Part shown: one piece after another, positions 17,704 to 26,758 of the stretch
How the letters are laid out: each line of letters opens with the position of its first letter
Position numbering within the stretch: position 1 is the first letter of the stretch
From: Akkermansia muciniphila
GTDB taxonomy: Bacteria; Verrucomicrobiota; Verrucomicrobiia; Verrucomicrobiales; Akkermansiaceae
Direction of reading: 5' to 3'
Length of the DNA: 64,000 nucleotides
NCBI RefSeq assembly: GCF_040616545.1
Contig: NZ_CP156688.1
Location: forward strand, 620,001 to 684,000
Translations under genes and position numbers: made by a program
The notes under the pieces: model-generated
Database searches by the model: none
Told to the model about the DNA's origin: nothing
What the model saw: only the letters and a program-made list of their open reading frames with translations

Positions 17704-17741
17704 CCCGGTCTTTGCGGAACGGAATTTCTGCAAAGACCGGG
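17704..17741. repeat. perfect 12-bp inverted repeat
   Basis: CCCGGTCTTTGC (17704-17715) and GCAAAGACCGGG (17730-17741) with a 14-base loop, between the GH110-like gene and the PPK2 gene. No U-tract follows on either strand, so it is either a weak terminator for the galactosidase gene or a binding site. Confidence 0.6.
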
Positions 17742-17774
17742 GTTTCCGGTAAAACCGCGGTGCGGACACAGACA

Positions 17775-20072
17775 TCAATTCTCCACGCGCACCTGGTCCG
17801 CCGGAGTATTTTCCAGCTTGCAGTCCGCGATGGTCCACGTACGGGGGGGCTCTACCTTGTTATTCTTTATCAGGATGTTGGCGCACCTCCTGAACTGGAA
17901 GGGCTTCTGTCCCCAGCCCTTGAAATCATCATTGTAAATGACTTTGTTATTAATGAATTTCAGATTATCCGTGGAAATGGCGAACAACAGCGGCACATCG
18001 AACGTCTTGAACACGTTGTTTTCTATCAGCACATTACGGTGATAATAATCTTTCTGCCTGTTCAATTGCTTGACTTCCGGGTAAATGGAAATGATGGCGT
18101 TCGTGAACTGGTAGCGGGAGGTCAGGTTATTGATGAACGTATTCTTGCGGATTACCACTTCATGGCAGGCGCCGCTCTCATACCACCCCTGGGCGTCCCC
18201 GGCCAGCAGAATGGCGGCGCCGGAGGAATGGTCAAACAGATTGCCTTCCACCAGCACTCTTTCGGGCGTGGTGAACAGGGAGCCGCGGGCGCGGTTGTTG
18301 CGGACGATGTTGTTTCGGAACACCACGGAGGGATAAAAATCCGCATTCTCAATGGCATCTCCGGCCTTCACGGAATCGGGCAGCGGTTCTTCCAGCGTGA
18401 TTACCAGTTCCGTCGTGCTCTTTTTCACGGCGTTTTTCACCTTGCCTGTGCTCCCCGGCTCCAGCGTAGGCCCGTTGATAAAGCGCACCGTCTCTCCGGG
18501 AAGGAACACTTCAAATCCCACAGCCTGGGGATGCATGTACCTGCATTTGATCGTATGGCTGTCCACCACTTCCGTAATGCCCAGGCAGGTGGAATGCACG
18601 TTGATGGCGTCGTCCATCATCCCTTCAAACAGGGCCTTTTCCACGATGATTTCACCCCGTGTATTGGAAAAATGGGTGGCATCCGCCCCGGCGGTATGCA
18701 CTCTCCCCGTGCCTTTCCTGATGAACACGCCGCCGCCCTTCATGAGAAAATCCTCAGACCGTTGAACCAACAGGGCCATGCCGCTGCTCTGGTGCACGGC
18801 CACGTCTTCCAGGCGCGTTTTCTGCGCCCGGTACACCACGCACCCCGGATGGGGACGGTGGTAGTTCCGGAGCACCAGCGTATCCCCCGGCTTGATTCCC
18901 TTGTTCTTGAGCGCCCATTCCAGGCGCAGTTTATTGCCGCCCATAGGCTGCACGCGGCCGTTCCAGCCTATGTCCGCCGTATTGGCAATGATACGTCCGG
19001 TACCCTTTTCAAAAGCCATGCAGCCGGCCATGCCTTCCTCCCAGCCTTCACCCAGGAAAACGAACTTGCCATTCCTGAGTTCATAGGGATAGGACTTCTT
19101 GTCAATCTCCACGTCCGTAAACTTGTCGTCCACGCCTGTCACGCGGGCTTCCGTACAGATGGACCGCTCGTAATCAACCGCCAGCCGGTTGATGGAAACA
19201 TTCTCGCTGTCCATAATCAGCAGGGGAATCGTTCTGCCGTGGAACAGGAACAGGGAACCGTTCCCTTCAAGGCGGACATTCCTCAAATCAGTCAGGGGCA
19301 CGCATACCGGATGAATCAGGGGCTGGTCATGGTTGGAAATATTAAAGCTCATGTTCAAGGCGCCCTCCGCATAAAAATGGTACACCCCCCTGGGGATGTT
19401 CAAAACGCCCCCTCCCTGCTTCCGCAGCGCGGAGATAGCGGCCCGCAACGCCGGACCCTGATCTTTCCTGACGCCGGGAACCATGCCGAATTTGGCGGCA
19501 TTCACTACAGCGCCCTTCATGCCCGGCTGTTCCGCGCCCATCTTCCAGGCCAGGTCCACCCAGTCCGCGTGGTCATAGGAATTATTTTCCACCCGGTCAG
19601 CCATCAGGTAAAGATGCCGTATGCCGTTTTCCGCCACCGGAACGGAAAACTTCTTCGCCGGCATGCCCCGCTTCATCACGCCGGAGCTCCACAGGACTCC
19701 GGAGCCGCTCATCACGCGGAATTCCACGCTGCCGTCCCCGTCCGTACCGTCGTCAATGCCGCACGCTCCTTCCAGGCTCACCACTCTTGCGCCCTTCCGC
19801 TCCGGCACGGGGAGAGGAATCATGGAGGTGGCGTGGGTGCCGATGCCCGTGGCGTATTTTTTACCGCCCACACTCAATTCCTCATTCTTGAAAGACCGGT
19901 TCAGCCGGGTTTCACCCGTCTCCTGGCGGGCCATCAGCAGACTGGAGGCAGACACCTCCACGGGCACGGCTCCGGGCTTTCCCGCGCTTTCCTGCCCCCG
20001 GGATTGCGCCGGGAATGACCCCGCAACGCATGCTGCGGCCACAAAACTCCATGAAAACATCCGGTTGAACAT
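17775..20072 (-). CDS. GH110-like exo-alpha-galactosidase with NPCBM domain, secreted
   Basis: 765 residues with a signal peptide (to about residue 26). Residues ~35-178 form an NPCBM (CBM51-like) module: 'KKYATGIGTHATSMIPLPV', 'CGIDDGTDGDGSVEF', 'HADWVDLAW'. Residues ~185-765 are a right-handed parallel beta-helix starting with 'GPALRAAISALRKQGGGVL'. The paired acids Asp487/Asp488 in 'MMDDAINVHST' are in the position expected of the GH110 active site. GH110 enzymes remove alpha-1,3-linked galactose, for example from blood group B-type mucin glycans. The family is assigned from memory of its motifs; another beta-helix hydrolase remains possible. It would act outside the cytoplasm. Confidence 0.8.
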   Translation of the reverse strand: MFNRMFSWSFVAAACVAGSFPAQSRGQESAGKPGAVPVEVSASSLLMARQETGETRLNRSFKNEELSVGGKKYATGIGTHATSMIPLPVPERKGARVVSLEGACGIDDGTDGDGSVEFRVMSGSGVLWSSGVMKRGMPAKKFSVPVAENGIRHLYLMADRVENNSYDHADWVDLAWKMGAEQPGMKGAVVNAAKFGMVPGVRKDQGPALRAAISALRKQGGGVLNIPRGVYHFYAEGALNMSFNISNHDQPLIHPVCVPLTDLRNVRLEGNGSLFLFHGRTIPLLIMDSENVSINRLAVDYERSICTEARVTGVDDKFTDVEIDKKSYPYELRNGKFVFLGEGWEEGMAGCMAFEKGTGRIIANTADIGWNGRVQPMGGNKLRLEWALKNKGIKPGDTLVLRNYHRPHPGCVVYRAQKTRLEDVAVHQSSGMALLVQRSEDFLMKGGGVFIRKGTGRVHTAGADATHFSNTRGEIIVEKALFEGMMDDAINVHSTCLGITEVVDSHTIKCRYMHPQAVGFEVFLPGETVRFINGPTLEPGSTGKVKNAVKKSTTELVITLEEPLPDSVKAGDAIENADFYPSVVFRNNIVRNNRARGSLFTTPERVLVEGNLFDHSSGAAILLAGDAQGWYESGACHEVVIRKNTFINNLTSRYQFTNAIISIYPEVKQLNRQKDYYHRNVLIENNVFKTFDVPLLFAISTDNLKFINNKVIYNDDFKGWGQKPFQFRRCANILIKNNKVEPPRTWTIADCKLENTPADQVRVEN

Positions 20073-20079
20073 ATCCTCT

Positions 20080-20085
20080 ATTATA
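20080..20085 (-). promoter_or_regulatory. consensus -10 box before the GH110-like gene
   Basis: TATAAT on the minus strand ends exactly 7 bases before the ATG at 20072, which would give a leaderless message. No good -35 box is seen at the right distance. Confidence 0.45.
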
Positions 20086-20192
20086 CCTTTTTTACGTTTT
20101 TCTTCTATCAGAAAATTACCAACGCTCCCGAAAGCCGCACGCCAGGGAAAAGAGAGATTGCCTTCTCCCCCGAATTCAGGGAAACTATTTCC

Positions 20193-20660
20193 ATGCGACC
20201 AGCTTTCCTCCTCCTGCCCGGCATTCTGCTGACGCTTTCCGCCTGCGGGCGCGGGGGCGCCACGCTTGAAACGGATAACGTCCAGGCGGAGTGGTTCCCC
20301 AACGGCAGCCGCACCTCCATCGTCCTGGAGGGTGAAACGGAACCTGCCCCCGCACGGGAAATCCAGCGCGGGGCTTCCGGCATGACTCTCTTATACCATT
20401 CCCTGGGGGACGGCAGGGGAACCCTGTCAGTCAACGGAGCGTTCCCTGAAACGGCAGCCGTGACCAGCCAAAAGGGAAGCTCCGCCGCTGCGCTGCATTT
20501 TAAAACTTCCACGCGTGAAATCATCCTCAACGGCGTGCGCCATCTGGACACGGAGGGCAAAACAGCCTCCCTGGACAACTGGCGCTGCCAGGACCGGAAA
20601 ACGCCCCTGCCCCGCACCGGGACAGCCGGAACCATGACCACGGAAACTCCCGACCAATGA
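20193..20660 (+). CDS. small lipoprotein of unknown function
   Basis: 155 residues with a lipobox 'LLTLSACG' (Cys near 18). The middle alternates short strands and no domain was recognised. Its TGA overlaps the ATG of the next gene (ATGA at 20657-20660), so the two are translated together and may work together in the envelope. Confidence 0.75.
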   Translation: MRPAFLLLPGILLTLSACGRGGATLETDNVQAEWFPNGSRTSIVLEGETEPAPAREIQRGASGMTLLYHSLGDGRGTLSVNGAFPETAAVTSQKGSSAAALHFKTSTREIILNGVRHLDTEGKTASLDNWRCQDRKTPLPRTGTAGTMTTETPDQ

Positions 20661-21475
20661 ACTTCATGCAGATGCTGAAACCGGGAAAATGGAAAATAAG
20701 GGCAGCCCTCCTGCTGGCCGGAGCGCTGGCCCTGGCATGTTCCCAATGTTCCGTCCGTTCCCTGGTTTACCTGCCTCCGCAGCCCAAGGACAAAACCGCC
20801 TATCTGGAAAAACGCGCCGCCTGGGAACCGCACCGGCGCACCTTCCACCATAACGGGGCCAAACTCAGCGGCTGGCTCATTGAAAAGAAGGGGCAGCCCC
20901 TGCTGGTGTACTACGGGGGGAACGCCATGGACATCTCAATGATGCTGCCGTATCTGGACCGCTTCCCCCACGCCAAGCTCCTGGTCAACTACCGCGGCTA
21001 CGGGCTCAGCACAGGCTCCCCCACGGAACAGGACATCATGGGGGACTCCCTGGCGATTCTGGATTCCGTGCTGAAGGAAACCGGAAGAACGCCGGATGAC
21101 GTCATCCTGGTGGGGCAAAGCCTCGGCTCCGGGGTGGCCACCCAGATCGCTTCCGTCAGGAACGTGAAAAAACTGGTCCTGCTGGTTCCCTTTGACAGCC
21201 TGCTGGAAGCCGCCCGCGGGCTCTTCCCCTACCTTCCCGTGAAACTTCTTCTGCCGGATCACTTCCGGTCTGACCTGGCGGCGCCCAAGGTCTCCTGTCC
21301 CGTGAGCATCCTGGCGGCGGGAGCGGACGAAGTCATTCCCCCGGACCACGCCAAACGGCTCCGGGACTGCTTCTCCACGCCGGTCAACTACCGGGAATTC
21401 CCCGGCGCCATGCATAATACCATCTGGCTCAGCCCGGGCTTTGACCAGGCGTTTTCCAAAAGCATCAGCTACTGA
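20657..21475 (+). CDS. alpha/beta hydrolase, membrane-anchored
   Basis: 272 residues with an N-terminal hydrophobic signal ending in 'LALACSQCS', possibly a lipobox. The fold shows oxyanion-side 'VYYGGNAMD', nucleophile elbow 'LVGQSLGSGVATQ', Asp in 'LAAGADEVIPP' and a C-terminal His in 'PGAMHNTIW', so the Ser-Asp-His triad is intact. It resembles the YfhR/BEM46-like group of envelope serine hydrolases. The substrate is unknown. It overlaps the preceding lipoprotein by 4 bases and the convergent tsaE by 7. Confidence 0.85.
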   Translation: MNFMQMLKPGKWKIRAALLLAGALALACSQCSVRSLVYLPPQPKDKTAYLEKRAAWEPHRRTFHHNGAKLSGWLIEKKGQPLLVYYGGNAMDISMMLPYLDRFPHAKLLVNYRGYGLSTGSPTEQDIMGDSLAILDSVLKETGRTPDDVILVGQSLGSGVATQIASVRNVKKLVLLVPFDSLLEAARGLFPYLPVKLLLPDHFRSDLAAPKVSCPVSILAAGADEVIPPDHAKRLRDCFSTPVNYREFPGAMHNTIWLSPGFDQAFSKSISY

Positions 21476-21930
21476 TCCGCTCCATGCGCGGGAGCCAGGG
21501 ACACCCGGCGCAGGCATTCCCCCTCATGCTCCAGCAGCAGCCAGGAGGTTTCCTCCGGCAGGGCGTCCGGAAACAGGTTGGCCCATTCCACAATGAGTAC
21601 CGCATCACCGTCCAGGTACTCGTCCCAGCCGATGCCGAGGAGCTCGGACTCATCCCTCAGCCGATAGAAATCAAAATGGCACGCCCTCAGGCGCCCGTCC
21701 GCATGCTCGTGCACCAGGGAAAACGTCGGGCTGGCCGCCGCATCGGAACTTCCCAGCCCCTCCATGACGCCCTGGGTCAGGTGCGTCTTTCCTGCGCCCA
21801 GCTCTCCCACCACGCCCAGCACTTCCCCCGGCATTAAAATTTTACCTATCCGGCGTCCCAGTTCCCGCATTTCCTCCGGAGAATGAGTTAAAACGGGGCC
21901 ATTTTTAAAAATTTTATGCCATTCGCTCAT
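21469..21930 (-). CDS. tsaE: tRNA threonylcarbamoyladenosine ATPase TsaE
   Basis: 153 residues, the normal TsaE length. Walker A is 'GELGAGKTHLTQG'; 'ASPTFSLVHEH', 'HFDFYRLRD' and 'VLIVEWANLFPDAL' are all TsaE signatures. It helps TsaB/TsaD make t6A37 in ANN-decoding tRNAs. It is divergent from the rplU leader and converges with the hydrolase gene. Confidence 0.94.
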   Translation of the reverse strand: MSEWHKIFKNGPVLTHSPEEMRELGRRIGKILMPGEVLGVVGELGAGKTHLTQGVMEGLGSSDAAASPTFSLVHEHADGRLRACHFDFYRLRDESELLGIGWDEYLDGDAVLIVEWANLFPDALPEETSWLLLEHEGECLRRVSLAPAHGADQ

Positions 21931-21954
21931 TTTTTCATGAAATTTTGCTTGTCT

Positions 21955-22000
21955 AAAAGGAGGTGATATGGTTTATTGCGGCTCCCGCATCCGCGGGTGA
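21955..22000 (+). promoter_or_regulatory. rplU leader: very strong ribosome site with a 10-codon minigene
   Basis: AAAAGGAGGTGAT (21955-21967) is a near-perfect complement of the 16S rRNA 3' end and leads into ATG 21968, which opens a 10-codon frame (Met-Val-Tyr-Cys-Gly-Ser-Arg-Ile-Arg-Gly) ending in TGA at 22000. The coding part contains a CCCGC-ATCC-GCGGG hairpin. It may be a regulatory leader peptide or r-protein leader for rplU. Alternatively the sequence is the spacer of a promoter (TTGCTT 21945, TATGGT 21967), in which case it is not translated. Confidence 0.45.
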
Positions 22001-22018
22001 ACCTTAACAGTGATAGCA

Positions 22019-22336
22019 ATGGCATACGCAATTTTCAAAACAGGTGGCAAGCAGTACCGCGTTCAGGCGGGCGACGTGATCGACGTTGAATGCATCAATA
22101 CCCTCGAAGAGGGTGCTGAAGCAAGCTTTGATCAGGTGCTTATGGTGGAAAATGACGGAAACGTGACCCTCGGCACCCCCACGGTGGCAGGCGCTACGGT
22201 TTCCGCCAAGGTCGTCAGCCAATTCCGCGACAAGAAGATCATCGCTTTCAAATTCAAGCGCCGCAAGGGCTTCCACAAGAAGAAAGGTTCCCGCCGCTCC
22301 CTGACGAAGCTGGAAATCACCGCTATCAACGCCTAA
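22019..22336 (+). CDS. rplU: 50S ribosomal protein L21
   Basis: 105 residues from ATG 22019 ('MAYAIFKTGGKQYRVQAGD'); the GTG three codons earlier is unlikely. The L21 core and the basic loop 'FKFKRRKGFHKKKGSRR' are intact. It binds 23S rRNA in the large subunit. As usual it is followed by rpmA, 28 bases on. Confidence 0.97.
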   Translation: MAYAIFKTGGKQYRVQAGDVIDVECINTLEEGAEASFDQVLMVENDGNVTLGTPTVAGATVSAKVVSQFRDKKIIAFKFKRRKGFHKKKGSRRSLTKLEITAINA

Positions 22337-22364
22337 TTTCAACCCTTAATTTTATCTCCATCTT

Positions 22365-22628
22365 ATGGCTCACAAGAAAGGTCAAGGTTCTGTCAAGAAC
22401 GGTCGCGACTCCCGCAGCAAGCGCCTCGGCGTTAAAAAATTCGGCGGGCAGGAAGTGATCGCGGGCAACATCATCATCCGCCAGCGCGGCACCAAGTGGC
22501 ACCCCGGCAAGGGCGTGGGCATGGGCCGTGACTACACCATCTTCTCCCTCGTGGACGGCCGCGTGTTCTTTGACCGCGAAGGCCGCCGCGTTAACGTGGC
22601 TCCGGAAGCTTCCGACGCCGCCAACTAA
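22365..22628 (+). CDS. rpmA: 50S ribosomal protein L27
   Basis: 87 residues: '[20 protein letters not shown]' start, '[20 protein letters not shown]' centre. The N-terminus begins Met-Ala-His-Lys-Lys, i.e. the mature type without a cleaved prosequence. It sits at the peptidyl-transferase centre. It is cotranscribed with rplU and followed by a strong terminator. Confidence 0.97.
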   Translation: MAHKKGQGSVKNGRDSRSKRLGVKKFGGQEVIAGNIIIRQRGTKWHPGKGVGMGRDYTIFSLVDGRVFFDREGRRVNVAPEASDAAN

Positions 22629-22656
22629 ATTACGGATAAACTCCATCTCCCTGCAG

Positions 22657-22692
22657 GGGCGGCCATCCACAGGGATGACCGCCCTTCTTTTA
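22657..22692 (+). terminator. intrinsic terminator after rpmA
   Basis: GGGCGGCCATCC (22657-22668) pairs with GGATGACCGCCC (22673-22684), one mismatch, 4-base loop, followed by TTCTTTT. Confidence 0.88.
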
Positions 22693-22723
22693 CCCCTCCC
22701 CAGCTACCCAAATAAATAACCGG

Positions 22724-22744
22724 AATTGTTCTTGCAAAACAATT
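22724..22744. promoter_or_regulatory. operator-like inverted repeat before the Fur-like/suf cluster
   Basis: AATTGTT-N7-AACAATT, perfect 7-bp arms with spacer CTTGCAA, 41 bases before the ATG of the Fur-like gene. The A/T-rich 21-base dyad has the size of a Fur-family site. A TTGCAA box inside it could be a -35. Autoregulation of the suf cluster is inferred. Confidence 0.5.
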
Positions 22745-22785
22745 ACCCCTCCCCCACTATCCACGCAGAGCATGAAAAATAAGAT

Positions 22786-23226
22786 ATGAATCCCAAAACA
22801 GATTCCAAGCAAGCCGTTAGAAGCACCTCCACCCTCCCGGTGATTTCCGGTCTGAGGCTCACCAAGCAAAGGCAGGAAGTATACCAGGTGCTTCTGGAAC
22901 AGAGGGATCACCCCACGGCAAATGAAGTGTACCACCGGGTGCGCAAAAAGCTGCCCAGCATCTCTCTGGCCACCGTTTACAACTGCCTGGAGGCGCTCGT
23001 GGAACACGGCCTGGTCAATCAGGTCAACTTTGAACGCAGTTCTTCCCGCTTCTGTCCCAACCTCGTTGATCACGGACACTTTCAGGACACCCGGACCGGC
23101 TGCATTTATGACATCACCATCAAGGAGGGCGTGGATCTGAAGGAATTCATCAACCTGCCTGACGACGTATGCGTGGAGGAAGCCCAAATCACCCTGAGAG
23201 GCTCCATCATCACGCCGCAGGGCTAA
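22786..23226 (+). CDS. Fur-family regulator heading the suf cluster
   Basis: 146 residues. The winged helix is clear: '[18 protein letters not shown]', '[19 protein letters not shown]' and '[17 protein letters not shown]', the standard Fur/PerR DNA-binding part. The C-terminal half is unusual. Where Fur proteins have a His cluster followed by Cys-x-x-Cys, this one has '[16 protein letters not shown]', and no Cys-x-x-Cys pair is present at all. Single Cys residues remain. It starts the sufCBD cluster (17 bases before sufC), so it probably controls Fe-S assembly in response to iron, oxidants or clusters. Its sensing ligand is not clear. Confidence 0.85.
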   Translation: MNPKTDSKQAVRSTSTLPVISGLRLTKQRQEVYQVLLEQRDHPTANEVYHRVRKKLPSISLATVYNCLEALVEHGLVNQVNFERSSSRFCPNLVDHGHFQDTRTGCIYDITIKEGVDLKEFINLPDDVCVEEAQITLRGSIITPQG

Positions 23227-23242
23227 TCCCCTTTTTATCATC

Positions 23243-24001
23243 ATGAGCCTGGTCATTAAAAATTTGCACGCCAAGGTGCAAGGCACGGAAATACTTAAAG
23301 GCATCAACCTTGAAATCCCCAAGGGAGAGGTGCATGCGATCATGGGGCCCAACGGCTCCGGAAAAAGCACCCTCTCCAAAGTCCTCTGCGGCCATCCGGA
23401 CTATGAGGTGACGGAAGGGGAAGTCTGGCTGGACGGACAGAACCTGCTGGACATGAGCATTGACGAGCGCAGCCGCGCAGGCCTGTTCCTGGCGTTCCAG
23501 TACCCCATGGAGGTTCCCGGCGTGTCCAACGCCAACTTCCTGCGCGCGGCCATGCAGGCCCGCATGCCCCAAGGGGAGGAACTGGATGCGGTCACGTTCT
23601 ACAAGACGCTGTATGCAAAAATGGACCAGCTCGGCATGTCCCGCAAATTCACCTCCCGCGCGGTGAACGAGGGCTTTTCCGGCGGTGAGAAAAAGCGTAA
23701 TGAAGTATTGCAAATGCTTCTTTTGGACCCGCTTTACGCCATTCTGGATGAAACGGACTCCGGCCTGGACATAGACGCCCTCCGCATCGTCTCGGAAGGG
23801 GTCAACTCCATGCGTTCCCCGTTCCGCAGTTTCCTGGTCATTACCCACTACAAGCGTCTGCTGGACTACATCAGGCCGGACGTGGTCCACGTGCTGGCGG
23901 ACGGCAAAATCGTCCGTAGCGGCGGAGGAGAGCTGGTGGATGAGCTGGAAAGCAGGGGATATGAATTCCTGAAGGAAACGGAAGAAAAGGAAGAGGCCTA
24001 A
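23243..24001 (+). CDS. sufC: Fe-S cluster assembly ATPase SufC
   Basis: 252 residues. Walker A '[14 protein letters not shown]', ABC signature '[14 protein letters not shown]' and Walker B '[12 protein letters not shown]' are as in SufC; the final segment '[11 protein letters not shown]' is also typical. It powers the SufBCD scaffold. It starts 17 bases after the Fur-like gene and is followed 25 bases later by sufB. Confidence 0.96.
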   Translation: MSLVIKNLHAKVQGTEILKGINLEIPKGEVHAIMGPNGSGKSTLSKVLCGHPDYEVTEGEVWLDGQNLLDMSIDERSRAGLFLAFQYPMEVPGVSNANFLRAAMQARMPQGEELDAVTFYKTLYAKMDQLGMSRKFTSRAVNEGFSGGEKKRNEVLQMLLLDPLYAILDETDSGLDIDALRIVSEGVNSMRSPFRSFLVITHYKRLLDYIRPDVVHVLADGKIVRSGGGELVDELESRGYEFLKETEEKEEA

Positions 24002-24025
24002 CGCCGCCAATCCGGCAGTCATCTC

Positions 24026-25462
24026 ATGAGCGATAAACCTGACACGTCAGAAGACGGGAACACACAGAACCTGTTTGACTTTGACCGGAGCAAGGGGGAC
24101 TTCTCCTTCCCGGAACGCCATAAATTCGACGCCGGCTACGGCCTGACGGAGGCCACCATTGACTATATTTGCGACGTCAAGGACGATCCGGAATGGGTGC
24201 GCCGGTTCCGCAAGAACGCCCTTGCCGTTTTTGAAAGCAAGCCCATGCCCACACACTGGGCTTCTCCGGAAATTGAAAAAATAGATTTCTCCAAGATACG
24301 CTACTATCTTTCCGACGGGGAACGACCCAAGCGAAGCTGGGATGACGTGCCGGAAGACGTAAAGCGCACCTTTGAACGCCTGGGCGTTCCGGAACAGGAA
24401 CGCCAGTTCCTGGCAGGCGTGGAAGCCCAGTATGATTCAGAGTCCGCCTACTCCAACATGAAGGAGGAACTCCGCAGCCAGGGCGTCATCTTCGTAAACT
24501 CCGCGGAAGGCCTGAAATACCATGAAGACGTCTTCCGCCCGTGGTTCGGAAAGGTCATCCCCACGGGAGACAACAAATTCTCCGCCCTGAACAGCGCCGT
24601 ATTCTCCGGCGGCTCCTTTATTTACGTGCCCAAGGGCGTGAAGCTCAAGCACCCGCTTCAGGCGTACTTCCGCATCAACTCGGAAAACTTCGGCCAGTTT
24701 GAACGCACCCTCATCATTGCGGATGAAGGGGCTGAACTCATGTACATGGAAGGGTGCACCGCGCCCCAGTTTGAAACGTCCACCCTCCACTCCGCCGTGG
24801 TGGAGCTGGTAGCCCTGAAAGGCGCCAAAATCCAGTACGTCACCGTTCAAAACTGGTCCTCCAACGTCTTCAACATGGTCACCAAGCGCGGCCTTGCCAT
24901 GGAAGATGCGGAAATCCGCTGGATAGACTGCAACATCGGCTCCGGCCTCACCATGAAATACCCGGCGGTGGTGCTCAAGGGCAGGCGCGCCAGGGGAGAG
25001 GTCATCTCCATCGCCCTGGCGAACACGGGCCAGCACCAGGATACCGGGGCTAAAATGATTCACGCGGCGGACGACACCACGTCCAACATCGTCTCCAAAT
25101 CCATCAGCATCGGTGAAGGGCGCGCCAGCTACCGGGGCCAGGTGGTCATGGGGAAAGGCCTCAAGGGCTGCAAGAACAATACGGAATGCGACGCCCTCCT
25201 GCTGGCGGCCAACAGCCGCACGGACACCTACCCCGCCATCACGGTGAAGGGGGACAAAAACACGGTGCAGCATGAAGCGTCCGTCTCCCAGGTCTCTGAA
25301 GAAATGCTCTTTTACATGCAGCAGCGCGGCATCCCGAAGGCGGCCGCCATGTCCCTGGCCGTCAATGGATTCATTAATGATCTCGTCCAGGAATTCCCCA
25401 TGGAATATTCCGTGGAGCTGCGCAGGCTCATTGACCTGGAAATGGAAGACAGCATCGGATAA
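24026..25462 (+). CDS. sufB: Fe-S cluster scaffold protein SufB
   Basis: 478 residues, the normal length. '[20 protein letters not shown]' near the start and the beta-helix core with '[10 protein letters not shown]', '[13 protein letters not shown]' and 'CDALLL' are SufB hallmarks; the conserved Cys in '[12 protein letters not shown]' is present. It binds the nascent cluster with SufC and SufD. It is in a tight operon, 9 bases before sufD. Confidence 0.96.
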   Translation: MSDKPDTSEDGNTQNLFDFDRSKGDFSFPERHKFDAGYGLTEATIDYICDVKDDPEWVRRFRKNALAVFESKPMPTHWASPEIEKIDFSKIRYYLSDGERPKRSWDDVPEDVKRTFERLGVPEQERQFLAGVEAQYDSESAYSNMKEELRSQGVIFVNSAEGLKYHEDVFRPWFGKVIPTGDNKFSALNSAVFSGGSFIYVPKGVKLKHPLQAYFRINSENFGQFERTLIIADEGAELMYMEGCTAPQFETSTLHSAVVELVALKGAKIQYVTVQNWSSNVFNMVTKRGLAMEDAEIRWIDCNIGSGLTMKYPAVVLKGRRARGEVISIALANTGQHQDTGAKMIHAADDTTSNIVSKSISIGEGRASYRGQVVMGKGLKGCKNNTECDALLLAANSRTDTYPAITVKGDKNTVQHEASVSQVSEEMLFYMQQRGIPKAAAMSLAVNGFINDLVQEFPMEYSVELRRLIDLEMEDSIG

Positions 25463-25470
25463 GGAAGGAA

Positions 25471-26727
25471 ATGATGAACCACTTGCTCAACGAAGAACAA
25501 TTCCCCGCAGGCTTCCTTCCCGCATGGTTTGAAGCCAGGCACCGCCGCGCCCTGGAACAGGCGGACCAGCTCCCGGAACCCTCCCGCCGCATGGAATCCT
25601 GGCGTTTCGGTGCCCCCGGCAACGAATCCCTGGAAGATTTTGAAGCGGCATACCCCGTCGCCCCGGAGGCCCTGGCCTCCATCATCACGGAGCACGCCTC
25701 CATGCCGGACGCCATCCGCATCATTTACGCCAACGGGCTTCCCGTCTCCATTCCGGAGGAACTGCCGGAAGGGCTCTCCGTGATGGACCTGGAAGACTTC
25801 GTGCTGCAATACCCGGACGCCGCCCGCAAACATCTGGAAACAACGCCGGAAACGCTTGGGTCTGAAAAGCTGGCCGCGCTGAATACCGCCCTCCAGCACA
25901 ACGGACTGGTCATTATGGCGGAAAAGGAAATCTCCCGGCCGCTGGAAATTTTCCACTTCATCTCCGGGGACAAGGTGGCCGTCTTCCCCGCCACGCTAGT
26001 CATTGCGGAAACCGGAAGCCGCCTGCATATTCTGGAACGACACATCAGCGCGGACCACGGCAGCCAATTCTGCGGGGCGCTGCAACAGCACCATCTTTCC
26101 TCCTCTTCCTCCGTCAAATACGCCCTGGTCCAGGAGCTCAACAGCCGTTCCCGAGCGGTGGAACTCTGCCACATCATGGCGGACGATTCCGCGGAAATGG
26201 AACACCTGGCCAGCCACCCCGGCGCGGCGTGGGCCAGGCAGGAAACGGTCTGCCTCCTGAACGGGGACGGCGCGAACGTACGCCTGCTTTCCGCCAACCA
26301 CCTGAAGGAAAACAAGGAACTGGACCAGAGAACCTACCAGAAGCACCTCTACCGCGGAGCCTCCAGCAACCTGCTTTACGCCAATGTGCTGGATGATGAA
26401 TCCACCAGCATCTTCAGCGGCATGATCCTGGTGGCGGAAGGGGCGCATGATACCAGCGCCTACCAGAGCAACCGCAATCTGATCCTCAGTCCCCGCGCGG
26501 AAGCCAACTCCATTCCCGGCCTGGAAATCCTGGCGGACAGGGTGCAGTGCTCACACGGGTCCGCCACCTCCTCCATCTCTCCGGAAGAAATCTTCTACCT
26601 GCTTTCACGCGGCATTCCGGAACAGACGGCGCGCAGAATGATTGCGCAGGGCTTCCTGAAGCATGCCCTGGAGCAATTCAGTGACGAGCCCCTCCGCACC
26701 GCTGTAGAAGGAATCATCTTACCTTAA
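25471..26727 (+). CDS. sufD: Fe-S cluster assembly protein SufD
   Basis: 418 residues, starting at ATGATG 25471 with AAGGA 6 bases upstream, one of the few good ribosome sites in the window. It is a SufB paralogue: 'SNLLYANVLDDESTSIFSG', 'AYQSNRNLILS' and 'CSHGSATSSISPEEIFYLL' are typical SufD, with the conserved His in the last motif. It completes the SufBCD complex. No sufS, sufE or sufU follows; the AT-rich region begins right after its stop. Confidence 0.94.
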   Translation: MMNHLLNEEQFPAGFLPAWFEARHRRALEQADQLPEPSRRMESWRFGAPGNESLEDFEAAYPVAPEALASIITEHASMPDAIRIIYANGLPVSIPEELPEGLSVMDLEDFVLQYPDAARKHLETTPETLGSEKLAALNTALQHNGLVIMAEKEISRPLEIFHFISGDKVAVFPATLVIAETGSRLHILERHISADHGSQFCGALQQHHLSSSSSVKYALVQELNSRSRAVELCHIMADDSAEMEHLASHPGAAWARQETVCLLNGDGANVRLLSANHLKENKELDQRTYQKHLYRGASSNLLYANVLDDESTSIFSGMILVAEGAHDTSAYQSNRNLILSPRAEANSIPGLEILADRVQCSHGSATSSISPEEIFYLLSRGIPEQTARRMIAQGFLKHALEQFSDEPLRTAVEGIILP

Positions 26728-26758
26728 TTTTTCTTACACGATTCATGATGTAAATTGG

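Noticed and set aside
17712-20018. 768-codon plus-strand frame opposite the galactosidase gene
   Set aside because: Its translation has no signal, domain or repeat, and the minus-strand gene has clear motifs. It is an antisense shadow caused by high GC at third positions.
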